From positions 92,488-156,487 of the forward strand of contig CAXBFJ010000010.1 of assembly GCA_963975245.1 (NCBI GenBank): DNA of 64,000 nucleotides. The letters are read 5' to 3'. The position numbers were made by a program, and so were the translations under genes. Positions 34,554 through 44,329 of the stretch are shown in pieces (the first letter of the stretch is position 1; every line of letters starts with the position of its first letter). The notes below the pieces were generated by a model. That model did no database searches. It was not told where the DNA came from and worked only from the letters and a program-made list of their open reading frames with translations. The DNA is from Panacagrimonas sp963975245 (GTDB lineage Bacteria; Pseudomonadota; Gammaproteobacteria; Nevskiales; Nevskiaceae).

Positions 34554-35493
34554 GGATATCATCGTCGTTAGCCGAGACAGGAAGCGAACGCGTCGCTTCG
34601 TCATCAGCCCCAAGAGTATCCTGATTTGGTTGCCGGCCTCATTGTGCCTGGGCGCTTTGCTGGCGCTGGCGGGCACACTGGGCTGGGCAGCGCGAGGCCA
34701 ACAGCTTGTTGTGGCTGAGGTTCCCGAATCTCTGATGGAGGCCTGGGAGGAAAAGGTGGCCAGCCAGAAGCGGGAACTGGAAACGGCCAAGGCTGAGGCA
34801 CTGGAGAATACCCGGGCGATGTCGCATCGTCTGGCCAAACTGCAGGCCCACGTGCTGCGACTGGATGCGGCGGGTGGTCGCATGACCCAGATTGCCGGCC
34901 TGGATGATGCTGAATTCAATTTCTCTAAGGACCCGCCGGTCGGCGGCCCTGAGGTGCCGGAATCATCGTTCCTACCGACAGGGAGTGACCCTATTCTTGG
35001 CTCCCTGGATGCATTCGAGCAGAAACTGGAGGCACGAGAGCGACAGCTGCGGGTGTTGGAAGACATCTTGCTGGCCGGTCGTCAGCAGCGTCAGAGCAAA
35101 CCCTCAGGTTGGCCGGTAGTGGGTGGCTACATTTCTTCTGTATTCGGATGGCGCTCAGATCCCTTCAATGGTCGGCGTACTCGCCACAATGGCATCGACT
35201 TCGCGGCGCCTTCCGGCTCGGCGGTGAAAGTGGTTGCCGCAGGTCTGGTGACCAAGGTCGAACGTCAGTCTGGCTATGGCCTGATGGTCGAGGTCAATCA
35301 CGGCAATGGCTATGTCACCCGATATGGGCACAATCGCCGCGCCTTGGTGAAAGTCGGTGAACGGGTCCGCAATGGGCAAAAAATTGCCACTGTCGGGACC
35401 AGCGGTCGCTCAACGGGGCCGCATCTCCATTTTGAAGTGGAGCTCAATGGCTACGTCGTCAACCCGGCCCAGTACATACAGGCAGCGCAATAA
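34552..35493 (+). CDS. M23 family peptidase
   Basis: 313 residues. A short cytoplasmic N-terminus (MDIIVVSRDRKRTRRF), one TM helix (LIWLPASLCLGALLALAGTL), a coiled-coil-like region (about residues 60-105) and a C-terminal LytM/M23 zinc endopeptidase domain: RHNGIDFAAPSGSAV with the HxxxD pair, YGHNRR, and GPHLHFEVELNG. All metal and catalytic residues of an active enzyme appear present, so it is more likely a hydrolase than an EnvC-type activator. The gene before secA in Pseudomonas is of the same kind. Confidence 0.92.
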   Translation: MDIIVVSRDRKRTRRFVISPKSILIWLPASLCLGALLALAGTLGWAARGQQLVVAEVPESLMEAWEEKVASQKRELETAKAEALENTRAMSHRLAKLQAHVLRLDAAGGRMTQIAGLDDAEFNFSKDPPVGGPEVPESSFLPTGSDPILGSLDAFEQKLEARERQLRVLEDILLAGRQQRQSKPSGWPVVGGYISSVFGWRSDPFNGRRTRHNGIDFAAPSGSAVKVVAAGLVTKVERQSGYGLMVEVNHGNGYVTRYGHNRRALVKVGERVRNGQKIATVGTSGRSTGPHLHFEVELNGYVVNPAQYIQAAQ

Positions 35494-35638
35494 GCCCGAA
35501 TCTGGCCTGAATGCGCGACTCAAGGTCTTGAATCCAGACGTCGCGGACCCACCAAGGGCATAATGCGCGGCAAAATTCTGCCGAGTGTCCTCGGGGCAAG
35601 TGTATTGCCTGCGACGCTCGCCAACACTCAAGGTTCAC

Positions 35639-38443
35639 ATGTCCAATAACTGGCTGGCACGCCTTTTCGGCAGCCGCAATCAGCGAATCGTCCGTGGATA
35701 CCGCGGCATGATCAAAAATGTCGCTGAGCTGGAAGAAAAATACGCTGCAATGAGCGACGGCGAGCTTGCTGCGCAGACTGGTTTGTTTCGGGAACGACTG
35801 GCGCAAGGCGAGGCCCTCAAAAAGTTGCAGGCCGAAGCTTTCGCCGTGGTTCGCGAGACCGGCAAGCGCGTTCTCGGCATGCGCCATTTCGATGTGCAGT
35901 TGATTGGTGGTGCGGTATTGCACGAAGGCAAGATCGCGGAAATGCGTACGGGTGAGGGCAAGACCCTGGTCGCAACACTGGGTGCCTACCTGAACGCCTT
36001 GGAAGGCAAGGGAGTGCATGTTGTAACGGTCAATGACTATCTGGCACGCCGCGACGCTGACTGGATGGGCAACATTTTTCGCTTTCTGGGAATGACGGTT
36101 GGCGTTGTCGCGTCAGGGCAGACGCAGGCTGAAAAGCGCGAGGCTTATGCCTGCGACATCACCTATGCCACCAACAATGAGCTTGGCTTTGATTACCTGC
36201 GCGACAACATGGCCTTCTCGCTGGCCGACAAGGTTCAGCGCGGCCAGCATTACGCGATCATTGACGAAGTCGACTCCATCCTGATTGACGAAGCGCGCAC
36301 ACCGCTGATCATCAGTGGACCGACCGACGACGATCCCGACCTGTACCGTCAGATCAACAACTTCATCCTCAAGCTGGAGCGCCAGAAAGAGGAAGACGGC
36401 GAGGGCGATTTCTGGGCGGATGAGAAGTCGCGCCAGGTGCATCTGTCAGAATCCGGGCACGAAAAAGTTGAAGATTTGATGCGCAGCCACGGTCTGCTGG
36501 GAGACGAGGAAAGTCTCTACGATGCGGCCAATATTATCCTGATGCATCACACTAATGCGCTGCTCCGCGCGCATCATCTGTACCGCAAGGATGTCGAATA
36601 CATCGTGCGCGGGCAGGACGTGGTCATCATCGACGAATTCACCGGCCGCATGATGGCCGGACGTCGCTGGTCCGACGGACTGCACCAAGCGATCGAGGCC
36701 AAGGAAGGGGTCAAGATCAAGCAGGAAAACCAGACGCTGGCGAGCATCACTTTCCAGAACTACTTCAGGCTGTACGACAAGCTTTCCGGCATGACCGGGA
36801 CAGCCGATACCGAGGCCTTCGAGTTCCAGAGCATCTACGGACTTGAAGTGGTGGTGATTCCCACCAACCGGCCGATGATCCGTGACGATCGCGGTGACCA
36901 AATCTTCATCTCCGCGCAGGAAAAATACGAAGCGGTCATCAAGGACATCATCGAGGCCAACAAGAAGCAGCAGCCGGTGCTGGTGGGTACCGCCAGTATC
37001 GAAACCTCCGAGCTGCTTTCCGGCCTGCTCAAGAAAGCGGGCATTCCGCACGAAGTGCTCAACGCCAAACAGCACGAGCGAGAGGCCGAAATCGTGGCTA
37101 ATGCCGGCCGCGCCGGCACCGTGACCATAGCCACCAACATGGCCGGTCGCGGAACGGATATCGTGCTGGGAGGCTCGCTCGAAGCAGAGCTGGCCAACAT
37201 TGCCGAAGACGATACCGCCGCTAGAGAGAAGGCGCGGGCCGATTGGAAAGTACGTCACGACGCGGTCCTGGAATCGGGCGGCCTGCTGGTCATCGGCTCA
37301 GAGCGCCATGAGTCTCGGCGCATTGATAATCAGCTGCGCGGCCGTTCAGGCCGACAGGGTGATCCGGGTGCCACGCGCTTCTATCTGTCGCTGGACGACA
37401 GCCTCATGCGCATTTTCACCCCGCCACGCATGCGCGCGATGCTGCAGGGCCTGGGCATGCAGCCGGGTGAGGCCATCGAACACCGCTGGGTGACCAGTGC
37501 GATCGAAAATGCGCAGCGCAAGGTTGAAGGGCACAACTTCGACATTCGCAAGAACCTGCTCGAATACGACAACGTCGCCAACGACCAGCGCAAGGCGATC
37601 TACGAACTGCGCGACGAACTCATGGGTGCGGAGATCGTGACGCCGCTGATTGAGGAAATTCGTGAAGACGTCATGGACGCGGTTGTCGATGCCTTCATTC
37701 CGCCGCAGTCGGTTGAAGATAACTGGGACATCAAGGGGCTGGAAGAAACCCTGAACAAGGATTTCGGTCTCGACCTGCCCATCGCGAAGTGGCTTGATGA
37801 AGACGGGGGGCTCAATGAAAAAGGCCTGCGCATCAAGATTATCGAGTCATTGGGTGCGCGCTACGCCGAGAAGAAGGAAAAAGTAGGCGCAGCAGTGCTC
37901 GAGCATTTTGAAAAGGCAATTTCCCTGCAGGTATTGGATAAATTCTGGCAGGAACATCTGGCCGCCACGGATTACATGCGCCAGGGTATTCATCTGCGCG
38001 GCTACGCCCAGAAGGATCCCAAGCAGGAATTCAAGCGCGAAGCGTTCACCATGTTCAACGACATGCTGGCGCGCTTCAAACATGAAGTGACTGCGATGCT
38101 CGCACGCGTCAAGATTCAGACCGAGGAAGAGGTGCAGGCTATTGAAGCCGCGCGGCGTGCCAAGGAACGGCCGATGGAGTTTCAGCACGCCTCCTCGCCT
38201 GATCCCTCCGCAGGCTCGGCAGCGCAAGATGGCATGCCGCCGCCGCGGGCACCTACCAATGCCCCAGGCGCCGCAGCCCCTGCGAGTACGCAGGGTCGCA
38301 GCCTGACAACAGGCGAAGCACCGCCACCGCCAAGTGCAAAGCCTGAAACCTTTGTCCGCGACGGCAAGAAAGTGGGCCGCAATGATCCTTGTCCCTGCGG
38401 TTCAGGCAAGAAATACAAGGCCTGTCACGGCAAGCTCGCGTAG
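35639..38443 (+). CDS. secA: Preprotein translocase ATPase SecA
   Basis: 934 residues from the ATG at 35639, where MSNNWLARLFGSRNQR begins; the frame is open to 35585 but that is outside the conserved protein. SecA drives export through SecYEG. Motifs: MRTGEGKTLVATL (Walker A), DEVDSILIDEARTPL (DEAD box), GTASIETSELLSG, TNMAGRGTDIVLGG, RGRSGRQGDPG, and the C-terminal zinc-binding tail DPCPCGSGKKYKACHG that contacts SecB. A Pro/Ala-rich linker precedes the tail. Confidence 0.99.
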   Translation: MSNNWLARLFGSRNQRIVRGYRGMIKNVAELEEKYAAMSDGELAAQTGLFRERLAQGEALKKLQAEAFAVVRETGKRVLGMRHFDVQLIGGAVLHEGKIAEMRTGEGKTLVATLGAYLNALEGKGVHVVTVNDYLARRDADWMGNIFRFLGMTVGVVASGQTQAEKREAYACDITYATNNELGFDYLRDNMAFSLADKVQRGQHYAIIDEVDSILIDEARTPLIISGPTDDDPDLYRQINNFILKLERQKEEDGEGDFWADEKSRQVHLSESGHEKVEDLMRSHGLLGDEESLYDAANIILMHHTNALLRAHHLYRKDVEYIVRGQDVVIIDEFTGRMMAGRRWSDGLHQAIEAKEGVKIKQENQTLASITFQNYFRLYDKLSGMTGTADTEAFEFQSIYGLEVVVIPTNRPMIRDDRGDQIFISAQEKYEAVIKDIIEANKKQQPVLVGTASIETSELLSGLLKKAGIPHEVLNAKQHEREAEIVANAGRAGTVTIATNMAGRGTDIVLGGSLEAELANIAEDDTAAREKARADWKVRHDAVLESGGLLVIGSERHESRRIDNQLRGRSGRQGDPGATRFYLSLDDSLMRIFTPPRMRAMLQGLGMQPGEAIEHRWVTSAIENAQRKVEGHNFDIRKNLLEYDNVANDQRKAIYELRDELMGAEIVTPLIEEIREDVMDAVVDAFIPPQSVEDNWDIKGLEETLNKDFGLDLPIAKWLDEDGGLNEKGLRIKIIESLGARYAEKKEKVGAAVLEHFEKAISLQVLDKFWQEHLAATDYMRQGIHLRGYAQKDPKQEFKREAFTMFNDMLARFKHEVTAMLARVKIQTEEEVQAIEAARRAKERPMEFQHASSPDPSAGSAAQDGMPPPRAPTNAPGAAAPASTQGRSLTTGEAPPPPSAKPETFVRDGKKVGRNDPCPCGSGKKYKACHGKLA

Positions 38444-38476
38444 GTAAGCGCAAGCGAGGTTGGCGCTGTATTGGCG

Positions 38477-39166
38477 TCAATCTTCGTCTGGCCGGTCTGG
38501 CTGTCTCAGCCAGGCGATTCCGATGATGGTGAAGCTGCTTGTCATCAGCAGGGCGTAGCACCATTCAATGGCGTTCAGCGCCGCATCCCGATGTTCGACA
38601 ACATGCTGCAGCGGCAAACTGACAAGGCCGAGCAGGAGCATTAATGCGCAAATAGCACCGAGCAGACGCTGTAGCCCGCCTCTTGCCAGAACTGAGGCGA
38701 GCAGCATCTGCGCCAATACGGTGAACGAAAAGTAGATTGTCACCCCGTAGCGGCGCAGCCACTGATAGATGTCGCCCTGCACGCCGAGAAAAGTGGCGTA
38801 CAGAATCAGGAAGGCGGCGCCAATGACGCCAATGACCGCAATGCTCGTGTTGCGTTTGGGACTAGAGGGTGAGGACGACGCAAGCCACTGGGCGGTGCCC
38901 ATCCAGAACAGCCCGATCAGGACGGCGCTGGGTAGCATCAGGCCCTTGAAAAGGTGGTTGGCAAGGCCAAAGCGCGCTGCTCTGGAAATGGACGTGCAAC
39001 CGTCCAGATAAGGAAAACACCAGGGCACCAGTCCCTGTGACGCAGAGATCAAATAGCTTGCATGCACGGCCAGCAAGGGCACGAGCCCACATGCCAGGGC
39101 CAACCATCCAAGACTGAAGCGCGCACGCGGCCGGAGATTTTCACCCGGCCGCGGTGCGCGTTTCAT
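38477..39166 (-). CDS. Multi-pass membrane protein, possibly Frag1/DRAM-like
   Basis: 229 residues with about five or six hydrophobic helices: FSLGWLALACGLVPLLAVHA, LMLPSAVLIGLFWMGTAQWL, IAVIGVIGAAFLILYATFLG, IYFSFTVLAQMLLASVLA, LGAICALMLLLGLVSL and LLMTSSFTIIGIAWL. The PYLDGCTSISRAAR segment after the first helix is reminiscent of the conserved loop of Frag1/DRAM/Sfk1 proteins, but this is a weak match. No function can be given. It converges with secA (33 bp apart) and is followed on the minus strand's upstream side by the thiolase. Confidence 0.7.
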   Translation of the reverse strand: MKRAPRPGENLRPRARFSLGWLALACGLVPLLAVHASYLISASQGLVPWCFPYLDGCTSISRAARFGLANHLFKGLMLPSAVLIGLFWMGTAQWLASSSPSSPKRNTSIAVIGVIGAAFLILYATFLGVQGDIYQWLRRYGVTIYFSFTVLAQMLLASVLARGGLQRLLGAICALMLLLGLVSLPLQHVVEHRDAALNAIEWCYALLMTSSFTIIGIAWLRQPDRPDED

Positions 39167-39174
39167 TGCATCTC

Positions 39175-40359
39175 TCAGAGCATCTCGACGGCCAATGCGA
39201 CCGCTTCACCACCGCCGATGCATAGCGTAGCGATACCGGTCCTGCCACCGGTCTTTTTCAGCGCACCGATGAGGGTCGCGAGAATACGTGCGCCGCTGGC
39301 GCCGATGGGGTGCCCCAATGCGCAGGCGCCGCCATGAATATTGACCTTCTCCGGGTCAAGGCCATGTTCCTTGGTGGCGGCCATGGTCACCACGGCAAAA
39401 GCTTCGTTGATCTCCCAGAGATCGACATCTGCCGCTTTCCAGTTCAGTTTGTCGAGCAGGATCTGAATGGCGTGGACCGGTGCCGTGGTGAATTCGGCGG
39501 GCAGGCGCGCGTGCGAGCTATGGCCAAGGATTCGGGCCAGTGGCTTGATGCCGCGCTTGCTCGCTTCTTCACCACTCATGACCACGATTGCCGCTGCACC
39601 ATCCGAGATGGAGCTGGCATTGGCGGCAGTGATTGTGCCGTCCTTCTTGAACGCAGGGCGCAGGGACGGAATCTTGTCCGGTCGCCCCTTGGCCGGCTGC
39701 TCATCATGTTCGATGACGGTGGTGCCGCGCTTGCTGACGATCTCAACTGGCGCGACCTCAAATTTGAAACTGCCGTCTTCGCTGGCCTCTTTGGCGCGGC
39801 GCAGTGATTCAACTGCAAAAGCGTCCTGCTCTTCGCGCGTGAAGCTGTACTGGTCTACGCAACGCTCAGCGAACACACCCATCGGCGTGCGCTTTTCATA
39901 GGCGTCTTCGAGACCGTCCAGCGCCATGTGATCCAGTAGTTCGCCATGGCCGTAGCGATATCCGCTGCGACCTTTCGGGATCAGGTACGGCGCGTTGCTC
40001 ATGGACTCCATGCCGCCGGCCACCATGACCTCGTTGGTGCCGGCGCGGATCAGATCGTGCGCCAGCATGACGGCTTTGAGGCCCGAGCCACACATCTTGT
40101 TGATCGTTGTGGCATTGGCAGAATCGGGCAAACCCGCGCCGCGCATGGCCTGGCGCGCCGGTGCCTGCCCCTGCCCGCCGGGCAGGCAATTGCCCATGAT
40201 CACTTCCTGCACGTCTTCGGGTTTGAGCCCCGCGCGATCCACGGCAGCGCGAATCGCAGTTGCACCCAGTTCGGATGCGGTGATTCCACTCAATTCGCCG
40301 AGCATGCCGCCCAGTGGCGTGCGGGCGACGGCGGCGATGACGATTTCTTTGTCAGACAC
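39175..40359 (-). CDS. Acetyl-CoA C-acyltransferase (thiolase)
   Basis: 394 residues. The thiolase fold with all three catalytic residues: C90 in NKMCGSGLKA, H350 in ALGHPIGASGARI, and C380 in LCIGGGEAVA. MESMSNAPYL is also typical. Length and the GGACALGHP/CIGGGE boxes match acetoacetyl-CoA thiolases (AtoB/PhaA type), which act in polyhydroxybutyrate or acetoacetate metabolism; a degradative 3-ketoacyl thiolase is the alternative. No phaB, phaC or fatty-acid oxidation partner is in the window. The downstream neighbour is the membrane protein 8 bp after its stop. Confidence 0.93.
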   Translation of the reverse strand: MSDKEIVIAAVARTPLGGMLGELSGITASELGATAIRAAVDRAGLKPEDVQEVIMGNCLPGGQGQAPARQAMRGAGLPDSANATTINKMCGSGLKAVMLAHDLIRAGTNEVMVAGGMESMSNAPYLIPKGRSGYRYGHGELLDHMALDGLEDAYEKRTPMGVFAERCVDQYSFTREEQDAFAVESLRRAKEASEDGSFKFEVAPVEIVSKRGTTVIEHDEQPAKGRPDKIPSLRPAFKKDGTITAANASSISDGAAAIVVMSGEEASKRGIKPLARILGHSSHARLPAEFTTAPVHAIQILLDKLNWKAADVDLWEINEAFAVVTMAATKEHGLDPEKVNIHGGACALGHPIGASGARILATLIGALKKTGGRTGIATLCIGGGEAVALAVEML

Positions 40360-40438
40360 AAAAAGCTCCAGATCGTTGACTTGAACCGCCTATTATCGCA
40401 AATAGCGGCTCGTCAGCGAGGGTGCGCTGTCCCTCCGG

Positions 40439-42664
40439 TCAGTCGGTGGCCGGAAGGCGGGGCTTGCCCACGCTCAACAGATCGTCGACGACGCTCTTGG
40501 CTTTGGGCTGCGTCCGTGACTGGGCCTGAGCCTCGCGACCGGACAAGCTCATCTCGATGGGGAATGATTCGGCGATGGCGGCGCTGCTCAAAGGGATCTT
40601 TACGTACTCGCCGCTGCGCCACAGCGCCAGCTGGTCAGCGTAGTTCTCGCTGTTGATCCAGCCGTCGTTGCCACCCAGAAGCGCGAAGTAGTTGGCGTCC
40701 ATGTCAGAAAGATCTGAAATGTGACGCGCCTGTGCGCCGTACTGAACCGGGTGCTTTCCGCGAACCAGTCCGTGTGAGTTTTTCATCACCGATTCCCGTG
40801 TCCCGCCAGCACCCCATTCCGCAACCTTGAGATTGCGGCCAAGCACCGGGACCGCATGCAGCAGGTGATGAATGCTCAGGCGGTGCATATGGCCCCAACT
40901 CGGATAACGGGACAGGGCTTTGCAGGCGCGTCGGTTGGCGCGTTTGAGCAGGCGCTGTCTGTCATCCATCGGGCGCTGCGCCAGATCGGACAAGAGCAGG
41001 CGGGTATGCCGGCCCCACTCATCATCGAGTTCGGTGCCGGGATGCAGGTTCAGGGCTGAAGCCAGTTCGTGTAACAAGGCTTCAAGTGCGACTGGCGTGC
41101 GCGAATCCGCTGCGTAGTCGCCGTCCCATATGCGCAGCAGGCGGATGAGTTCATGGTCAGCGTTTGCCGTTTCCAGCAGATCCGCGAGTTCACGTGCCAG
41201 CGTCGCGGCGCCTGGCACCACGGTGTCCTGCTGCAAGGCCTTCATGTCGCGGACTGAGAGCTGCTGCTTGTCAGCCAGCACAGCCAGCCGCGCGGCGCGG
41301 TCGCCTTCACTGAAGAAGATGCCAAGCGGGGCGTCCCCGAATTTGGGCCGATCGTTGGCCGATACCCGAAAGCCACACTCCGGGTTGAGGTCCATGGGCA
41401 GGCTGCTGGCGTCCCAGCGACCCTCCCAGCCCTCTGCGGTCTCTGCTGGATCGAGAATGGGGGAAGATTCGGGCAGATCCTTCCGCCGAGGCAAATGTGC
41501 GGCGTAAACATGGCCAATGTCGCCTGTTCGTGTGGCAAACAGGATGTTCTGCGCGCAAACGCCAAAGTCCCTGAATGCTGCTCGAAACTGAGCAGGAGTC
41601 TGCGCGCGTGCCGCGCTTAGAAAGGCCCCGATCTCGTCAGACACGGCATGGCCCATCCAGCGCAGCGCTACCGGACCGCCTTGCACTTTGAGCATCGCCG
41701 CGTCGTTGAGAATCGGGCCGTGTGCGGTACGCCGGATTCGACGCTTGCGGGTTCCGAGGCCGCGAACCCGGATGCTGAGATGTTTTGTATGTATTTCGTG
41801 ATCCGGCAGACTTGATACGTCCACCAGATCGCTGGAGGCGGCGCGCATGTTGGTTCCGCCCCAGCACATATGCGGTCCCGCCCCAACACCAACAAACGGA
41901 AGACCGGGCGGCATGAATCCGGTCATGTGATAGCCCGGGCATTGCAGTGCCGCGAGCAGCCAGAAGTTGGGCAAGGTTTGCCCCAGGTGCGGATCATTGG
42001 CAATCAGCGGTGATCCGCTCGCCGTACGCCAGCCGGCAATCACTACGCTGTTGCTGCCGCTTCGGGAGAAGTGGGCGATGCTGCGCGCCAGCCGGCTGCC
42101 AGACAGGGTGCCGCCAATGATGCGAAGTCGTTTCCACAGATCTGCAAAGCGCGGGTGATTGCGTTGTTTTAGCAGTGCAAGGTAACTGGCCCAGTTCACG
42201 TCGGCGCCCATCAGCCGTCCCATGCAGAGCACATCCTGGATGGTCCAGGGTTCCGGCCTCATCGCCAGCCAGCCGAACTCCGGTGGCAGTTTCTGCATGC
42301 GCGACTGATAGTCGTTCAGGCCGCGCACAAAAGGTTCTAGCCAGGCGCGGGTTGGGTCGGGCAGGGCCTGCTCGCAACGGGCTGCGGCGGCGTTGAGGTC
42401 CAGCAGGCGAAGCGCGTGATCCAGCCTGACAGCCAGTGGCCCGAGCATTTCGGCCACACGTCCTTGCGCGATGCGCTTCATGATGTGCATCTGCGCAGAC
42501 CGCAAATGCACATGACACATGCCCAGCGCATACGCGGCATCGTCGTCTGAGGCCGCCTGAATGTAGGGGATGGCGTAGGCATTCCAGCGAATCTGGACAT
42601 CTTGCTGCAGGCGCAGTCCAGAGGTTGGAAATACCGCCAGGCGATCTTCGAGGGTCGGGCTCAT
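40439..42664 (-). CDS. Penicillin acylase-family hydrolase (S45)
   Basis: 741 residues from the ATG at 42664; a TTG at 42685 would add seven. N-terminal nucleophile amidohydrolases of this family are made as one chain and split, exposing a Ser at the start of the beta chain. The candidate is the Ser of SRSGSNSVVIAG (the GSNSW-like box), followed by SGSPLIANDPHLG, both conserved. NDRPKFGD further on fits the metal-binding part. Substrates include beta-lactams and acyl-homoserine lactones, so the biological substrate is unknown. No Sec signal peptide is visible at the chosen start, which is unusual for a family that is often periplasmic. Confidence 0.83.
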   Translation of the reverse strand: MSPTLEDRLAVFPTSGLRLQQDVQIRWNAYAIPYIQAASDDDAAYALGMCHVHLRSAQMHIMKRIAQGRVAEMLGPLAVRLDHALRLLDLNAAAARCEQALPDPTRAWLEPFVRGLNDYQSRMQKLPPEFGWLAMRPEPWTIQDVLCMGRLMGADVNWASYLALLKQRNHPRFADLWKRLRIIGGTLSGSRLARSIAHFSRSGSNSVVIAGWRTASGSPLIANDPHLGQTLPNFWLLAALQCPGYHMTGFMPPGLPFVGVGAGPHMCWGGTNMRAASSDLVDVSSLPDHEIHTKHLSIRVRGLGTRKRRIRRTAHGPILNDAAMLKVQGGPVALRWMGHAVSDEIGAFLSAARAQTPAQFRAAFRDFGVCAQNILFATRTGDIGHVYAAHLPRRKDLPESSPILDPAETAEGWEGRWDASSLPMDLNPECGFRVSANDRPKFGDAPLGIFFSEGDRAARLAVLADKQQLSVRDMKALQQDTVVPGAATLARELADLLETANADHELIRLLRIWDGDYAADSRTPVALEALLHELASALNLHPGTELDDEWGRHTRLLLSDLAQRPMDDRQRLLKRANRRACKALSRYPSWGHMHRLSIHHLLHAVPVLGRNLKVAEWGAGGTRESVMKNSHGLVRGKHPVQYGAQARHISDLSDMDANYFALLGGNDGWINSENYADQLALWRSGEYVKIPLSSAAIAESFPIEMSLSGREAQAQSRTQPKAKSVVDDLLSVGKPRLPATD

Positions 42665-42712
42665 CGCGCCAGTATTGGCACGCAATATTGCAGGATAGAG
42701 ACGCCTCGCAGT

Positions 42713-43693
42713 TCAGCGTGATTGCAGATGCATTTCACGCACGGTCTGGCCATGCTGCAAAACGCGGAAGCAATCTGGAGACAGGGTCTTCTCTGCCAGA
42801 GCATCGGCGAGCGCTTGTGGCGGCGCATCTAGCGCTTCCAGCGTCAGCCTGAAGGTACCCCAATGCATGGCGAAAGATTGTTTGCTTCGAACATCCAGAT
42901 GAATCTGCACCGCTTCGACAGGGTCGACATGAACCGCGCGCATGAAAGGGCGCGGCTCGTAGGCCCCGATGGGGATCATCGAGATATCGATGGAAGCGAA
43001 ATGCTCGCCAATCTGTTTGAAGTCCGCGCCGTAGCCGGTGTCACCTGCGAAATAGAAACGCAGGCCGCCGATTTCGAATACGAAACCACACCAAAGACTG
43101 CGATTGCCGTCGGTCGCGCCGCGCCCGGAAAAATGCTGTGCGGGCACCGCATGGACCGTCATTTCGGCGCACTGCGCGGACTGCCACCAGTCCAGTTCGC
43201 GGACCGATTCGATGCCGCGTTTTGCGAACCAGTCACGTAGCCCGAGTGGCACGACAAACTGTGGGTTGTCCCGCTTGGCGAGCGCCTTGACGGTATCTGC
43301 GTCCAGGTGATCGTAGTGATTGTGCGAGATCAGCACGGCGTCAATCCGGGGTAGCTCATGCATATGCAGCCCCAGTGGCGCGATGCGCGCAGGCCCGGCC
43401 CACTGCACTGGCGAAACCCGGTGCGAGAACACCGGATCGGTCAGGATGTTCAGCCCGCCCGCTTGGATAAGAAAACTGGCATGACCAATCCAGGTCAGGC
43501 TGGACTCGGTGCGATTGTTTGCCAGCCAGACCGGATCATTTTCGGCCCGCTGGAAGCGGGGACGCGTCCATTTCTGGGTGCGCATGTCGCGCAGAAATTT
43601 CCACATGGGGGCGCCGCCATGGGGATCATTGCGGAAATTATTCTTGAAACGGCCGTCTGCTGCCCGCGGCGCGCCCTTGGCCTGATGCTTCAT
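42713..43693 (-). CDS. MBL-fold metal-dependent hydrolase (UlaG/NAPE-PLD type)
   Basis: 326 residues. The metallo-beta-lactamase metal site is clear: SHNHYDHLD (HxHxDH), followed by FAGDTGYG and HWGTF. TWIGHASFLIQAGGLNILTDP and the SHNHYDHLD spacing resemble the UlaG / NAPE-PLD-like group, which hydrolyses lactones or phosphodiesters. Substrate unknown. Its start overlaps the stop of the glycosylase gene by 4 nt (ATGA), so the two are probably co-transcribed, although no functional link is obvious. Confidence 0.88.
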   Translation of the reverse strand: MKHQAKGAPRAADGRFKNNFRNDPHGGAPMWKFLRDMRTQKWTRPRFQRAENDPVWLANNRTESSLTWIGHASFLIQAGGLNILTDPVFSHRVSPVQWAGPARIAPLGLHMHELPRIDAVLISHNHYDHLDADTVKALAKRDNPQFVVPLGLRDWFAKRGIESVRELDWWQSAQCAEMTVHAVPAQHFSGRGATDGNRSLWCGFVFEIGGLRFYFAGDTGYGADFKQIGEHFASIDISMIPIGAYEPRPFMRAVHVDPVEAVQIHLDVRSKQSFAMHWGTFRLTLEALDAPPQALADALAEKTLSPDCFRVLQHGQTVREMHLQSR

Positions 43694-44325
43694 TGCCAGT
43701 TCGTCACGTCAGCATCTGTCAGCCGCCACAGATACCAACTTGCCACCGAGCGATAGGGCGCCCAGTTATCCGTAATCTGCAGAGTGTCCGCAACCTCGAG
43801 TTTCCGGCCCTCGTTGAACAGCCGATTGACGCCATTGCGCAGGCCAACGTCCCCCATGGAAAAAATATCCAGCCGGTCCATGGCGAAGATCAGGAACATC
43901 TCGGCCGTCCACCGACCCACGCCGGGCAGGGCATCGAGTGCCTCCACCGCAAGTTCGTCGTCCATCTTTCTGAGCGCCTTGAAGTTCAGCTCTCCGGACA
44001 GGACGCTTTCACTGATGCCGATCAGCCATTTGCATTTGGCATTGGACAGACCGCAGGCGCGCAGCTGTTCGTGAGTGACGCTGAGCAGCTTCTCGGGCGT
44101 CAGGCGCGTGCGTACGCCGGTCAGGGTATGAACTCGCGCCTGAATGGTGTCGCCTGCCTTGGTCGATAGTTGCTGGCCGATGATGGAACTGGCCAGAACG
44201 TGAAACGGATCGCGCTTGCGCTGTCCCAGCGTGCAGGGGCCGTACTGGCGCATGAACTTGCGCAAGGTAGGGCAGCGCCTGGAGAGATGCTTCTGCGCGG
44301 CGATGATGGTTTCGGCGTCGATCAT
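43690..44325 (-). CDS. DNA-3-methyladenine glycosylase II (AlkA type)
   Basis: 211 residues. HhH-GPD superfamily base-excision glycosylase. Core motifs: ASSIIGQQLSTKAGDTI, the helix-hairpin-helix LDALPGVGRWTAEMFLIF, and a downstream Asp in IFSMGDVGLRNG that matches the catalytic Asp of AlkA. It lacks the N-terminal domain of E. coli AlkA (282 residues) and no [4Fe-4S] cysteine set is seen at the C-terminus, so it is an AlkA/MAG-like enzyme rather than a Nth/MutY type. It releases alkylated purines from DNA. Followed by an overlapping MBL-fold gene. Confidence 0.9.
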   Translation of the reverse strand: MIDAETIIAAQKHLSRRCPTLRKFMRQYGPCTLGQRKRDPFHVLASSIIGQQLSTKAGDTIQARVHTLTGVRTRLTPEKLLSVTHEQLRACGLSNAKCKWLIGISESVLSGELNFKALRKMDDELAVEALDALPGVGRWTAEMFLIFAMDRLDIFSMGDVGLRNGVNRLFNEGRKLEVADTLQITDNWAPYRSVASWYLWRLTDADVTNWQ

Positions 44326-44329
44326 GGGC

